Shown piece by piece: positions 1-8,599 of a DNA stretch of 64,000 nucleotides; the first letter of the stretch is position 1, and every line of letters begins with the position of its first letter. A program made the position numbers and the translations under genes. Location of the stretch: contig JAUSMB010000068.1 of assembly GCA_030645365.1 (NCBI GenBank), positions 1 through 64,000 on the forward strand, in the 5' to 3' direction. This DNA is from Rugosibacter sp. (lineage in GTDB: Bacteria; Pseudomonadota; Gammaproteobacteria; Burkholderiales; Rhodocyclaceae). Below the pieces are notes generated by a model, which was given only the letters and a program-made list of their open reading frames with translations, was not told where the DNA came from and did not search any database.

Positions 1-93
1 CAGACCGCGCGCCGAACCGCTGCCCAGCGCCAGGCCGATTCTGGGGCGGTGATTGCCGTCGATTGCCTTACCCGTTATTGCCGTATTTTCCAT
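1..93 (-). CDS. Patatin-like phospholipase family protein, N-terminal fragment
   Basis: The first 31 codons of a minus-strand gene run off the left edge of the window. The translation contains RIGLALGSGSARGL, the glycine-rich oxyanion-hole segment typical of bacterial patatin-like (RssA-type) serine lipid hydrolases. The GXSXG nucleophile and the DG dyad motif would lie outside the window, so activity cannot be judged. The ATG at 93 is preceded by a purine-rich AAAGG a few bases upstream, which supports this start. The gene follows the restriction island in the same direction and is probably the resident neighbour beyond that island. Confidence 0.75.
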   Translation of the reverse strand, partial: MENTAITGKAIDGNHRPRIGLALGSGSARGL

Positions 94-401
94 TCCTGCC
101 TTTCACCAGTAGAAAGGGTGGGCACGTTTTTACCTCGTGGAGGTTCCCGCACCCGGAGGGTGTGCCCACTCGACCATCATCAACCATACCCCAGCACCGC
201 ACTCTCCATCGCGTCAGCGCAATCATGCCTTACGCCGCGACAATTTCACACGCAACCGCATCGTACCAGTGCTGCAAAATACTGCCATCCAGCAGCATTT
301 CAATGGCGGTTTCAATGACTGGCAAAGGCAGCAGAAACCATTCTCTTGGCCGGAACCACCGGCATCGTTCCCTTGTGCGATATCCACACCTCATACATGC
401 G
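94..401. other. Poorly coding gap between the broken gene and the patatin gene
   Basis: No intact gene is seen here. An 8-bp inverted repeat, GTGGGCAC at 118-125 and GTGCCCAC at 162-169, lies just upstream of the patatin start and could be an operator or a weak hairpin. The right part overlaps the coding-like remnant described at 230-439. Confidence 0.4.
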
Positions 402-439
402 CTATGTCTGTTCGTGTATAGCGGCAGCGACGCAATCAA
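230..439 (-). pseudogene. Coding-like remnant, unknown family
   Basis: A 69-codon open frame on the minus strand ends in a plausible amphipathic stretch (REWFLLPLPVIETAIEML, then LLDGSILQHWYDAV). The codons before it look poor. A neighbouring frame immediately after the preceding stop also reads plausibly (MYEVWISHKGTMPVV). This looks like the tail of a decayed gene crossing at least one frameshift rather than an intact small protein. The WF-LPL-VI pattern faintly recalls the ends of GIY-YIG-type proteins, but I cannot support a family. Confidence 0.25.
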
Positions 440-1348
440 CCGCTTGAATAACTTGTGCTACGGCCGATATATTGTTGGTCCATTGAAGCTCACCCTCAAT
501 AGAGCGGATGCTATCCATGATAGCGTCTGACGATCTGTCTGTTGACTCGATTCCAAACCGTATGTCATCAAGCACGTCTAGCGGCGCTAATGGGTTCTTC
601 CAGACTTGTTCCTGCCGCTCATCGCATTTTACCTCCCAACCCAGCACAGAAATTCGCTGCCGACAAAAAGTAGAGATCACCATTAGTGCCTCTTCAAAGT
701 GCGAGAGATATTCCTCTGTAGTTTGGGCTGCACCTTCACCCAACTCGACAACGGCGCAGAAGCCAGACCTTACAACTGCATTGTCGGGGTTAGCGGAACG
801 TGTGAACACCCATTCCCTCAAGATTCGGACTCTTCCCAATTGTGGAATGTCCACTACATAAAGCTCGTTTGTTTGACAGTTCGGAGTTTTACTCAGCACG
901 AAAAGCCAAGCATCATCTGCGAAAAAGCGTTACTGGTCAGGTAGAACTTAATACTCTTAAGCTTTCGAGGCTGAGCATTTTCGCTCGGCTTTTTGAACCG
1001 CATAGTCAACCTTAGTTTGCCAACGTGTGTCAGCACAATTGGCGCAAATCCGGCTCGCCTTCGCGGCTGTCTATCCTGCGGCATATGCCTGTACCACACG
1101 TCATCTAGCCATACTTCAACAGCGCCTACACTTGGTTGCCCGTTAATATGGCAAGGGTTGAGAATTCTCGGAAGGGGCATCGATGCGTTAGGGACGTTGA
1201 GCTCGATTCGTGCGACATCACCACCGACCAAGGGAGGCCAAACGCGGCAGTCAACAACAACCGTTTGATCGTTCGCGCTTACGAGTTTGCCGTCAAACTC
1301 GTAACTCATCCCATCTGCCAGTTCTATGCCCATAGCTTCGTTATTCAA
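402..1348 (-). pseudogene. Hypothetical protein gene split by a frameshift
   Basis: Two consecutive minus-strand frames, 893-1348 (151 aa) and 402-899 (165 aa), read as one protein of about 310 residues if one base is restored. The first frame runs off after SNAF, and the second reads FFADDAWLFVLSKTPN without a start of its own upstream of the GTG at 899. Adding one T to the five-T run at about 923-927 joins them smoothly. The N-terminal half is rich in predicted beta strands; the C-terminal half is acidic and more helical. No family is recognised. It follows the BRO-like gene with no real gap and is probably part of the same island. The alternatives are a sequencing error in the homopolymer, or two overlapping coupled genes sharing GTGCTGA. 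Confidence 0.5.
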
Positions 1349-2193
1349 AATCCTTCCTTCTTCACCCTTTTGCGCGCCACCACTTCGGGGAGTTGCTTGT
1401 AGTTTTCCTTGCTGGCAATGCGCTTCCCGGATTTTTTCTCCAGATCGCGCCGCGCTCGGCCTGCTACCGCCCCTCCTTTCACGGCTGCATCGCGGTTTTC
1501 GACATAGCCCTGCGCGTCTTTATTGCGTGCAATCTCGGTGGTGGAGGCTTCGCCCAGCATGGTGAAGATCAGTTCCAGATCATTCATGTGGTCGCGCAGG
1601 TTGTCCGCCGGTTTGTCGAGGCTTTTGAATTCCTTGTACTCGGCAGGGGTCATGCCGAATGTGGCGCGACTGATTTCGGCGGTGAGGATGGAGTATTCGC
1701 GCTGTTCCTTCACGCCGCGCTTTTTCCATTCGCTGGTCAATTCGTCGCGGATGGCGATGCCGCGCACGCGCTTTTCAATCCATTCGTCGCTGTAACCCTT
1801 GGCCTTATACAGTTCGCGCATCCGTGCGGCGGCTAGCTCCGGGTTTTCGATTTCTTCGAGCCGTTCGTAACCCACCTTGGCCAGCCAGCGCTTGAAGGGT
1901 TCTGCCTTGGGCGAGGGGATAGACTGGATGAGTCGAAGTAATTGTTCGGTATCCGCTACATCGGTAAGCCGTTGTTTTCCATCCGGCGCAGTCATTTTCA
2001 AAGCGTTACATTTTGTAACGGTTTCATTGCCCTCGGCCAACAGCCGTTTTTTAAGCACCCGCCAATAGACTTGGGGATTCTGGCTGTCCGTCAAGGCCGC
2101 GACAACGTCCACCACAGCGAACAACCAGCGCTGTGTCTTGTCGTCCCAGATTGAACGGATATGTTTCGATTCAAACAGCTTGATGTTACTCAT
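1345..2193 (-). CDS. BRO family / DinD-like protein
   Basis: A 282-residue protein. Residues 1 to about 110 match the Bro-N DNA-binding domain found in phage antirepressors and viral BRO proteins: IKLFESKHIRSIWDD, WLFAVVDVVAALT, then a YWRVLKKRL segment. The C-terminal half, with YSDEWIEKRVRGI, resembles the DNA-damage-inducible DinD group. The ATG at 2193 lies four bases after the stop of the upstream restriction gene, so the two are probably co-translated; the longer open frame to 2340 lies inside that gene and is rejected as start. Bro-N proteins often travel with restriction systems and prophages. A regulatory or damage-response role in the island is inference. Confidence 0.75.
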   Translation of the reverse strand: MSNIKLFESKHIRSIWDDKTQRWLFAVVDVVAALTDSQNPQVYWRVLKKRLLAEGNETVTKCNALKMTAPDGKQRLTDVADTEQLLRLIQSIPSPKAEPFKRWLAKVGYERLEEIENPELAAARMRELYKAKGYSDEWIEKRVRGIAIRDELTSEWKKRGVKEQREYSILTAEISRATFGMTPAEYKEFKSLDKPADNLRDHMNDLELIFTMLGEASTTEIARNKDAQGYVENRDAAVKGGAVAGRARRDLEKKSGKRIASKENYKQLPEVVARKRVKKEGF

Positions 2194-2197
2194 GACA

Positions 2198-4912
2198 TCA
2201 TCCCTTCTGATATTCGGTGAAGCTCGCAGCCAGCCCCGCGAAATTCTTCGGCGGGTTGCGCTCGTAACCTGCTTGATCCACATACACGAATCGGTAAGCC
2301 GGCCCGTTCTCGGCCTGGCTGGCGCTTGTGGCATCCTCACACCACTGGCGCAGGCGGGTCATTTTTTGCGGCAGGTCGCGCTCTTCGCGGCCTTTGGTCT
2401 CAACAATCCAGACCGTGCCGTCGACGGCCTTCACCATGAAGTCGGGCACATAGTTCGAGAGATCGCCATCGGCCTTGACGTAGTCGATCTTGAAGCCGAC
2501 GGCGAGATAGTTTTTGGCGAACGCTGCAACGTCCGGCGCGGCATCGAGAAAACCGGCGAAGGCCAGCTCGAAGCCGCTGGCGTGCGGCTCGCCGACGATC
2601 TTGCTGAACAGCGATTTTTTCGGCGCGAGGTAAGGACGATTCTCGGTGCGAAAGGGCCGCGTGTCGCGCAGGCGGATGCGGTCTTCGATGCGCACCGAGC
2701 CGGTGTCCTGGATGGTGAGCGCGTTGATGGCGGTTTTGAATGTGTCGAACAGAATTTTCCCTACTTCTGGCTCGGAGAGATTGCGCAGCACCACCGGGTC
2801 TTCGAGATTGACCGGCGAGTTTGCGAACAGATGCCCGGCCATGAAGTCCCGCACCTTGGGATAAAGGATGTCGTAGCCGCCGACGAGGCGCAGCTCTTTC
2901 AATAATTGCCGCGCAAAAAAACCGACGACGGAGCGATAGTCGGCGGGGCCGGCACCGTCAAGCTGGATGGTGTGATGCACTTCGGCATCGAGCATGGTCT
3001 TGAAGACGATCTCGCGGGTTTGCTCCGGCGTGAAGGGCTTGAGCGGGAGCTTGGTGTTGCCGAACTTTGCCGGGTCGAGCGCGTCAAGGTCTTTGTATTC
3101 GCGGTTGAAGCGCCGTGCGAGCCGGGGCAGCTCGATGTCCAGTGCGTCGATGTCCTTGTCGGCGTCCTGCGTATCCACTTCGACAATGAGCGACTCCTTG
3201 CGGGCCGTGCCCGGCCCCATTGGCACATGCTCGAAGGTGACGCCCTCGCTCTGGATGGATTCGACAAATTCCATGAAGGCGGGCGTGCCCATGACCGAAA
3301 CGGTTTCGGGCATGTCCGAGCCAAAATACATGCGGCGCAAGCCCCGCCCCAAGGTTTGTTCGGGAAGGATGTTGGATTGCGCGGCGTAAGCGCGCAGGCC
3401 GACGATGGTGGTGACGTTGCGCACGTCCCAGCCTTCCTTGAGCATCAAGACGGAGACAATGGCCTTGTGCGGCGAGGCCCATGTGTCGATGCTGTTGGCT
3501 TCCTTGCGCAGCTTTTCGAGTTCATCCTTGTTCTTGCCTGAGGCGGCTTCCGAAATCTCGCCGTTGTTTTTGGTGTGGATGACGAGCACAGCCCCTTCCA
3601 GTTCAGGGCAAATTTTCTCCAGATGGGCGCCGACTTCGTCGCAATTGCGGGTGTCGTCCACCATCACGAACAGCACCGCCTTTTTGCCCAGCGGCTGGTG
3701 CTCGGCGTAGCTCTTGCGCCATTCTTCGACGCCGAGTTGCAGGTAGTCCGCGTAACGCTCGGTGAAGATTGCGCTTTTGTGCTCTTGCAGCCGGTCGCGA
3801 CTGACGGCATCCGGCAGCACCGGGTGTTTGACGACATCCTGATGAATGGCCTCGACCAGCGGGTAGTCGGAGACTGTCTGCACGAAGATCGCGCCGTTGT
3901 TGTGCCGGGGCGTGGCGGTCACGTCCACTTGCAAGGCCAGGCGGCCGTCCTTCTGCAACATCCGGTGATGAATGTCCTGGATGCTTTTGAACCAGGCCAT
4001 GCGCGGGTCGTGGATATGGTGCGCTTCATCGTTGAACACGGCCAGTTCGTCGATCTCGCGCACGATCTCGCCCAGATCGGTTTTGCTGTCGGTGGTTTTG
4101 CCGACCGGCTTGGCGCCGAAGGGCGAAAGGAAGTAGTCGCGCAGGTCGTCATCTTCAAGAGACGGCTCGCGCACGTCGCCGAGATAGACGCGGTGGATGT
4201 TGGTGAGAAACAGGTTGCCCGTGTCGCGCACCACCCGCACGTCATCCTGGATATGCAGCGTGAGCTGGAAGTCGTCGCGCCAGTTGCGGCCTGCATGGCC
4301 GTTATCCGGCAGTATTGGATCGTTGAAGAAAATGCGCAGGCCGTCAAAGTCCGCACGCAGGCGATCCAGCACAATGATGTTGGGAGCGATCAAGAGGAAG
4401 TTGCGTGCCAGCGTTGAATCCGCTTCGTAGCGCTTGTGAAAAAAGCTCCAGGCAATGAGCAGCGACAGCACTTTGGTCTTGCCCGCGCCAGTGGCCATCT
4501 TCACCACATAGCGCGGCCAATCTTCGTCGAACATGTTGGCGGAAACGGCGCCCGATGCATCAAAGCGCAGCAGATCGAACTTATCGCGCACCTTCTTCAC
4601 GTCATGCAGCCAGATCACCGTTTCCACTGCTTCGCGCTGCGCGAAGTAATAGCGGAACGGCGACAGCGTGCCATCGGCCTGCTCAACCAGATGATCGCTT
4701 TCGAACCACCAGTTCAGGAGCGCATGCGATGTCGCTGAAGCACCCGCATAGCCCGCACTCCGCCATGCCGACACCTCGCTGCGAATAGTGGCGACCAGCG
4801 GCGGCAGCAGCTTTGCATAGGATTTTCTAAGCTCTTCGGCCGCCGGGAACCAACGCTGTTCCGGGAGTAATTCGGCATAGGGCGATTTCGGGAATTCAGG
4901 ATGTAGCGCCAT
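2198..4912 (-). CDS. DEAD/DEAH-box restriction endonuclease subunit (type III R-like)
   Basis: A 904-residue protein resembling the R subunits of type III-like restriction systems (the group called BPTD_3080 family). It has a superfamily 2 helicase core: Walker A ATGAGKT at about residues 140-146, DEAH at about 295-298, and a later helicase segment with QTLGRGLRR. Near the C-terminus a PD-(D/E)XK nuclease pattern is visible: D824 in VPDF, then E838-T-K840 in VETKG. Such enzymes cut DNA lacking their cognate methylation and need a modification partner. No methyltransferase gene lies between the patatin and nnrS genes, so the enzyme appears orphaned here. The GC-rich codon use looks different from the housekeeping genes to the right, suggesting transfer. 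Confidence 0.85.
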   Translation of the reverse strand: MALHPEFPKSPYAELLPEQRWFPAAEELRKSYAKLLPPLVATIRSEVSAWRSAGYAGASATSHALLNWWFESDHLVEQADGTLSPFRYYFAQREAVETVIWLHDVKKVRDKFDLLRFDASGAVSANMFDEDWPRYVVKMATGAGKTKVLSLLIAWSFFHKRYEADSTLARNFLLIAPNIIVLDRLRADFDGLRIFFNDPILPDNGHAGRNWRDDFQLTLHIQDDVRVVRDTGNLFLTNIHRVYLGDVREPSLEDDDLRDYFLSPFGAKPVGKTTDSKTDLGEIVREIDELAVFNDEAHHIHDPRMAWFKSIQDIHHRMLQKDGRLALQVDVTATPRHNNGAIFVQTVSDYPLVEAIHQDVVKHPVLPDAVSRDRLQEHKSAIFTERYADYLQLGVEEWRKSYAEHQPLGKKAVLFVMVDDTRNCDEVGAHLEKICPELEGAVLVIHTKNNGEISEAASGKNKDELEKLRKEANSIDTWASPHKAIVSVLMLKEGWDVRNVTTIVGLRAYAAQSNILPEQTLGRGLRRMYFGSDMPETVSVMGTPAFMEFVESIQSEGVTFEHVPMGPGTARKESLIVEVDTQDADKDIDALDIELPRLARRFNREYKDLDALDPAKFGNTKLPLKPFTPEQTREIVFKTMLDAEVHHTIQLDGAGPADYRSVVGFFARQLLKELRLVGGYDILYPKVRDFMAGHLFANSPVNLEDPVVLRNLSEPEVGKILFDTFKTAINALTIQDTGSVRIEDRIRLRDTRPFRTENRPYLAPKKSLFSKIVGEPHASGFELAFAGFLDAAPDVAAFAKNYLAVGFKIDYVKADGDLSNYVPDFMVKAVDGTVWIVETKGREERDLPQKMTRLRQWCEDATSASQAENGPAYRFVYVDQAGYERNPPKNFAGLAASFTEYQKG

Positions 4913-5470
4913 GGGTTAGCAGATGATCTGTTTGCAAAGTGATTCCAACCTTCCTTCGTACTGCAAGCAAGACGATGTATAAACCAAGCGCATTGTAGCT
5001 TTCCAAGGCAGGAAATGAAGCAGGGCTATCGGGGCTGCTATCCTTATTTTCACCCCCTGGCCATACCGCACGGCATGAACCGCTTTGAGCGCTTCGCACA
5101 GGGCATCATTTGCCGCCACGTTTACTTTTCACGCCGTATCACCAGCGCCGACTTTTTTGGCATGTGCAACATGTCATCTATTGCTGCGCACAATTGCCTT
5201 GCTAGCCAATGCGGTGCCTGTGGTAAATCACCCTGCAAGGGATCGGCATACAATAACCAGGCCTTGTGGCAACGCGGTGAACATTCATGCTTGGCGTAAA
5301 TATGTCGTCAACGTTTTTAACATGGCATGGCATACCAAAGAACGAGGTATGAAACCAGGTTTAAATCAGTGAATGGTCGGTTGGAGGCAACCGTGGGCGC
5401 ATAACATCGCGAGTTCGTAGTGGATTGATCTGCGACATAAACTTAACCACTCCTGTGAAAAGATGACTCT
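4913..5470. other. Intergenic region between the restriction island and the nnrS locus
   Basis: No convincing gene in this 558-base stretch. It holds a full-length copy of the dispersed repeat at 5133-5156. A weak minus-strand promoter for the restriction gene could include TACAAT at about 4993-4998. A small open frame (about 5161-5299, plus strand) encodes a cysteine-rich peptide but has no ribosome site, and I do not call it a gene. Confidence 0.5.
5133..5156 (+). repeat. Dispersed repeat, full-length intergenic copy
   Basis: GCCGTATCACC followed by AGCGCCGACTTTT. Exact 12-base core at 5145-5156. This is one of three intergenic copies with the whole extended form. Confidence 0.85.
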
Positions 5471-5677
5471 ATGGTACGCATGACATTAGCAACATTCACT
5501 ATAACTGCAGCACTCGTTGCAGGCATGGTCAGCGCACGGGCATTCGGCGATAACTACGATGTCTCGAAGATGGATCTCAATCTGGCACGCGTGTCGCTGG
5601 AAGATGTCCACCGTTCGCTGCAATTGCTGCGTGTGATGGATACCCCGGCGGAACTCAAGACCGTTCTCGGCCTCTGA
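5471..5677 (+). CDS. Small exported hypothetical protein
   Basis: A 68-residue protein with a clear signal peptide: residues 1 to about 26 contain a hydrophobic core (ATFTITAALVAGMV) followed by SARAFG, a likely cleavage region. The mature part is about 42 residues, charged and probably helical, with no cysteine. Its stop is one base before the nnrS start (TGA, C, ATG), so the two are almost certainly co-transcribed and translationally coupled. No family is recognised. A periplasmic accessory role for NnrS is possible but only inferred from position. Confidence 0.6.
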   Translation: MVRMTLATFTITAALVAGMVSARAFGDNYDVSKMDLNLARVSLEDVHRSLQLLRVMDTPAELKTVLGL

Positions 5678-5678
5678 C

Positions 5679-6908
5679 ATGACACGTCTCATCCAACCCG
5701 ACGAAAAAGGTCCGCAGCTCAACGCGCCACATGATCGTGGCTGCGGCTTTGCGCCCCGCTGGCGCTGTGCATTATGGAACCGCGGGTTTCGTCCGTTCTA
5801 TCTCTGCGCGGGCATATTTTCGGCCTTTGCGATTGCCTGGTGGGTGATGCAGTTCACCGGCGGGATACAGGGTGGAGACTATCTTCGCGATTCACTCTGG
5901 CATGCCCACGAAATGATCTTCGGCTATGCGTTTGCCGTAGTGGTGGGTTTCCTGTTTACTGCCGTCCGCAGCTGGAGTGGCCGGCCCACACCGAGCGGAC
6001 GGCATCTGGCGCTGATCGTGGCGCTGTGGCTCGCGGCACGAGTGCTGCTGGTATCGGGTTTTTCTGTTGCGGCAGCGGCAGCCGATGTGGCTTTCGCTGT
6101 TGCAGCGGCGTGGGGTATTGCTGTACCGCTGTATGCAGGTGGTAATCGCCGCAACTTGTTCTTCGTTCCGGTGCTGCTTGCCATCGGCCTCGCTAATCTG
6201 GCATTTCACCTGGCAATCGCGGGATGGATCGACCTGCCAGTCCGGCACATGCTGCAAGTGGCGCTGGATTTGATCCTGTTCATCATGGCAGTAGTCGGCG
6301 GCCGGGTGATTCCGATGTTCACGGCCAGCGCAGTGCCACAGGCAAAGCCGAGGAAACCCAAATGGCTTGAGTATTTGGCCTTGGGCAGCCTGCTGGCATT
6401 GCTGGTCACGGATGTTCTGTGTTTACCGGCACCGCTTGTAGCAAGCTGTGCCGCCATAGCGGCAATCGCCCATGGCGCGCGTCTCGCCCTGTGGCAACCG
6501 TGGCATACCCTGCGCCGCCCCATCCTCTGGATACTGCACGCTGCCTACGCCTGGATCGTGGTGCACCTCGTCTTGCGTACCGCCACCTATTGGGACGCAG
6601 GTATCGTGAATATCGCCAACCATGCACTCACGGTCGGCGCAATCGGCGGGCTGACCCTAGGCATGATGACCCGCACGGCGCGCGGGCACACCGGCCGGCC
6701 ACTAGCGGCTGGACTCGCCGAAACAACCAGTTATCTTCTGGTGCAATCGGCCGCTGTGATACGTGTGCTGGTGCCGCTTTGCATTCCATCGCTTTACCTG
6801 TTTGCGATTAAGTTCTCTGGTGTGCTCTGGGTGGCCGCCTTCATGTTGTTCTCAGTGACCTATGCGCCGATCCTGTGGCGGCCACGCGTAGATGGCAAGC
6901 CTGGCTAA
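5679..6908 (+). CDS. nnrS: NnrS family membrane protein
   Basis: A 409-residue polytopic inner-membrane protein with about twelve hydrophobic segments. It carries NnrS-family hallmarks: NRGFRPFYL near the start, the histidine-containing WHAHEMIFGYAFAVVVGFL segment, and MTRTARGHTGRPL near the C-terminus. NnrS proteins are haem- and copper-containing and belong to nitric oxide responses; they are thought to relieve nitrosative stress by protecting metal and iron pools. It is coupled to a small exported protein upstream and followed 89 bases later by a DNA glycosylase-like gene. No NO reductase or NO-responsive regulator lies in the window, and I see no full FNR/DNR-type operator upstream. Confidence 0.9.
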   Translation: MTRLIQPDEKGPQLNAPHDRGCGFAPRWRCALWNRGFRPFYLCAGIFSAFAIAWWVMQFTGGIQGGDYLRDSLWHAHEMIFGYAFAVVVGFLFTAVRSWSGRPTPSGRHLALIVALWLAARVLLVSGFSVAAAAADVAFAVAAAWGIAVPLYAGGNRRNLFFVPVLLAIGLANLAFHLAIAGWIDLPVRHMLQVALDLILFIMAVVGGRVIPMFTASAVPQAKPRKPKWLEYLALGSLLALLVTDVLCLPAPLVASCAAIAAIAHGARLALWQPWHTLRRPILWILHAAYAWIVVHLVLRTATYWDAGIVNIANHALTVGAIGGLTLGMMTRTARGHTGRPLAAGLAETTSYLLVQSAAVIRVLVPLCIPSLYLFAIKFSGVLWVAAFMLFSVTYAPILWRPRVDGKPG

Positions 6909-6997
6909 GATGGTAACGACGGGTGGCAACGACGCGCTGAAGAACGACGTTCTTTTTCCGCAATCGACCCACACCGGACCGTGAAAAATTCTCTCCG

Positions 6998-7561
6998 ATG
7001 CCAACCGGCTGGAAACACCGCAGAAGCGTGATTTGTGTGGGCCCTGTAATCGTGCCACGCATCCGGAGTTTCGAGCCGATCGAAACCAAAAACGCAGAGA
7101 TACTTATTCTGGGCAGCATGCCTGGACGGGCCTCGCTGGTAGCCGGCCAGTACTACGCGCATACGCAAAATGCTTTTTGGCGCATCGTCTCTGAACTGCT
7201 TGGGTTCGATGTTGCTTCTCCTTATGCAGTCAGAATTGCAGCGCTAAAGTCGGCCCGCATTGCGCTCTGGGATGTGTTGCAGTCCTGCACGCGGGAAGGC
7301 AGCCTGGATGCGATGATAGCGCGCGATACAGAGGTTGCGAACGACTTCCAGACGTTCTTCCAAATACACACGAAGATCACGCAAGTGTTTTTCAACGGGG
7401 CCAAAGCGGAATCTTGTTTCAACCGGCATGCACTGCGCGGGATAGAAACAGGCCCGATCAGCTATCTGCGACTTCCTTCGACAAGTCCGGCGCATGCTGC
7501 AATGTCGTTAGCGCAAAAGATGAGTGCGTGGCGGGTAATCGTGGGGCCAGGCACTAGGTAG
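6998..7561 (+). CDS. DNA-deoxyinosine glycosylase (uracil-DNA glycosylase superfamily)
   Basis: A 187-residue protein. The pattern ILILGSMPG, then QYYAHTQNAFWRI and near the C-terminus RLPSTSPAHA, fits the uracil-DNA glycosylase superfamily and best matches the deoxyinosine glycosylase group. Such enzymes remove hypoxanthine or other deaminated bases to start base excision repair. The family is usually about 160-170 residues, so the true start may be downstream, for example the GTG at 7052; no start has a strong ribosome site. The gene lies directly after nnrS in the same direction. Nitric oxide chemistry deaminates adenine to hypoxanthine, so a common role in nitrosative stress is plausible. 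Confidence 0.75.
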   Translation: MPTGWKHRRSVICVGPVIVPRIRSFEPIETKNAEILILGSMPGRASLVAGQYYAHTQNAFWRIVSELLGFDVASPYAVRIAALKSARIALWDVLQSCTREGSLDAMIARDTEVANDFQTFFQIHTKITQVFFNGAKAESCFNRHALRGIETGPISYLRLPSTSPAHAAMSLAQKMSAWRVIVGPGTR

Positions 7562-7750
7562 CATTCCTCATAGCACATCCTGAACGAGTAGGATCCCGAC
7601 AAAGCGATCCTCCGAAGGGGATGTCTGGTTTTCTTTGCTGTGTCGCCTTTTGCCTATACGGGCATCGCATGTCAGAATTCAATTGCCTGATATATACAGA
7701 CATACAATAGCTATTAGCCTGTACTACGTCGTTCATTAAAGGAGTAATAC

Positions 7751-8521
7751 ATGAAACCAATTTTTTCGGCATGGATTGTCGGCTTTTGTACTTTGAGCAT
7801 GGGCTCGGCGGCTCAGGCGTTTGACTATAAAGATGCACTCAAGGTGCTGGACAAAAATAAAGACATTACCGCCACACCTGCTGGCGCTACGGGTGCTGGC
7901 GTGGGTAGCCTGACCCCAACGGAAATGACATCCGGCCTGAAAGAGGCGCTTGGCCGTGGGGCAGAAGTTGCGGTGGCGCAGCTAGGTCAGAAGGATGGAT
8001 TTTTTGGTAATGATGCTTTGAAAATTCCCCTTCCGCCAACGTTGAAAAAAGCCGAGAAAGTGATGCGTGCGGTGGGCATGGGAAAGCAAGCGGATGATTT
8101 GGTGTTGTCAATGAATCGGGCTGCTGAAGCGGCCGTTCCCGAAGCGAAAACCTTGCTGGTGAATGCGGTAAAGGATATGTCGGTTGAAGATGCCAAAGGT
8201 ATTTTGACCGGTGGCGAAACCTCGGCAACCGATTTTTTCCGCAAAAAAACGGAGGCTACGCTAACCAAACGCTTTTTACCCATTGTGAAAACAAACACGG
8301 ATAAATCAGGCCTGGCGCAGGAATACAACAGCTATGCCGGCATGGCTTCGAAATTTGGCGTGAGTAAAAAGGGCCAGGCCACGGTTGAAGAGTATGTCAC
8401 TCAACAATCGCTTGATCGGCTGTATAAAGTGGTGGGGGAACAAGAACGCGCCATCCGCGCCAACCCCCTGCAATCCGGCAGTAATTTGCTCCAGAAAGTA
8501 TTTGGCGCCGTCAAAAAGTAA
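7751..8521 (+). CDS. DUF4197 domain-containing exported protein
   Basis: A 256-residue protein with a signal peptide (hydrophobic core after MKPIFSAW, cleavage near AQA at about residue 24). The mature protein matches the DUF4197 pattern: LTPTEMTSGLKEALGRGAEVAV, then KIPLPP, LKKAEKVMRAVGMG and DFFRKKTEATLTKRFLPIV. It is a helical periplasmic or envelope protein of unknown function common in proteobacteria. The ATG at 7751 has a strong AAAGGAG ribosome site. It is a single-gene unit, facing the DUF4139 gene across a GC-rich hairpin. Confidence 0.85.
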   Translation: MKPIFSAWIVGFCTLSMGSAAQAFDYKDALKVLDKNKDITATPAGATGAGVGSLTPTEMTSGLKEALGRGAEVAVAQLGQKDGFFGNDALKIPLPPTLKKAEKVMRAVGMGKQADDLVLSMNRAAEAAVPEAKTLLVNAVKDMSVEDAKGILTGGETSATDFFRKKTEATLTKRFLPIVKTNTDKSGLAQEYNSYAGMASKFGVSKKGQATVEEYVTQQSLDRLYKVVGEQERAIRANPLQSGSNLLQKVFGAVKK

Positions 8522-8530
8522 TAAAAACGA

Positions 8531-8560
8531 CTGGCGCGCGCGGCAGCGTATGCGCGCCAG
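8531..8560. terminator. Hairpin between convergent genes
   Basis: CTGGCGCGC at 8531-8539 pairs with GCGCGCCAG at 8552-8560 around a 12-base loop. It sits between two convergent stops and could end transcription from both sides, but it lacks a clear T-run. Confidence 0.4.
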
Positions 8561-8599
8561 GCACATGCAGAGGCTAGCTTGGCGTGTATCAACCCGTGC

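Noticed and set aside
2138-4738. Long plus-strand open frames opposite the restriction gene
   Set aside because: They mirror the GC-rich third positions of the real minus-strand gene and show no protein family features.
5015-5372. Two plus-strand frames in the gap before nnrS as genes
   Set aside because: No ribosome sites, no family resemblance, and they cross the dispersed repeat in an arbitrary frame.
5420-5440. TTGAT half-site upstream of nnrS as an FNR/DNR box
   Set aside because: The second half (GACAT) does not match ATCAA, so it is only a half-site.
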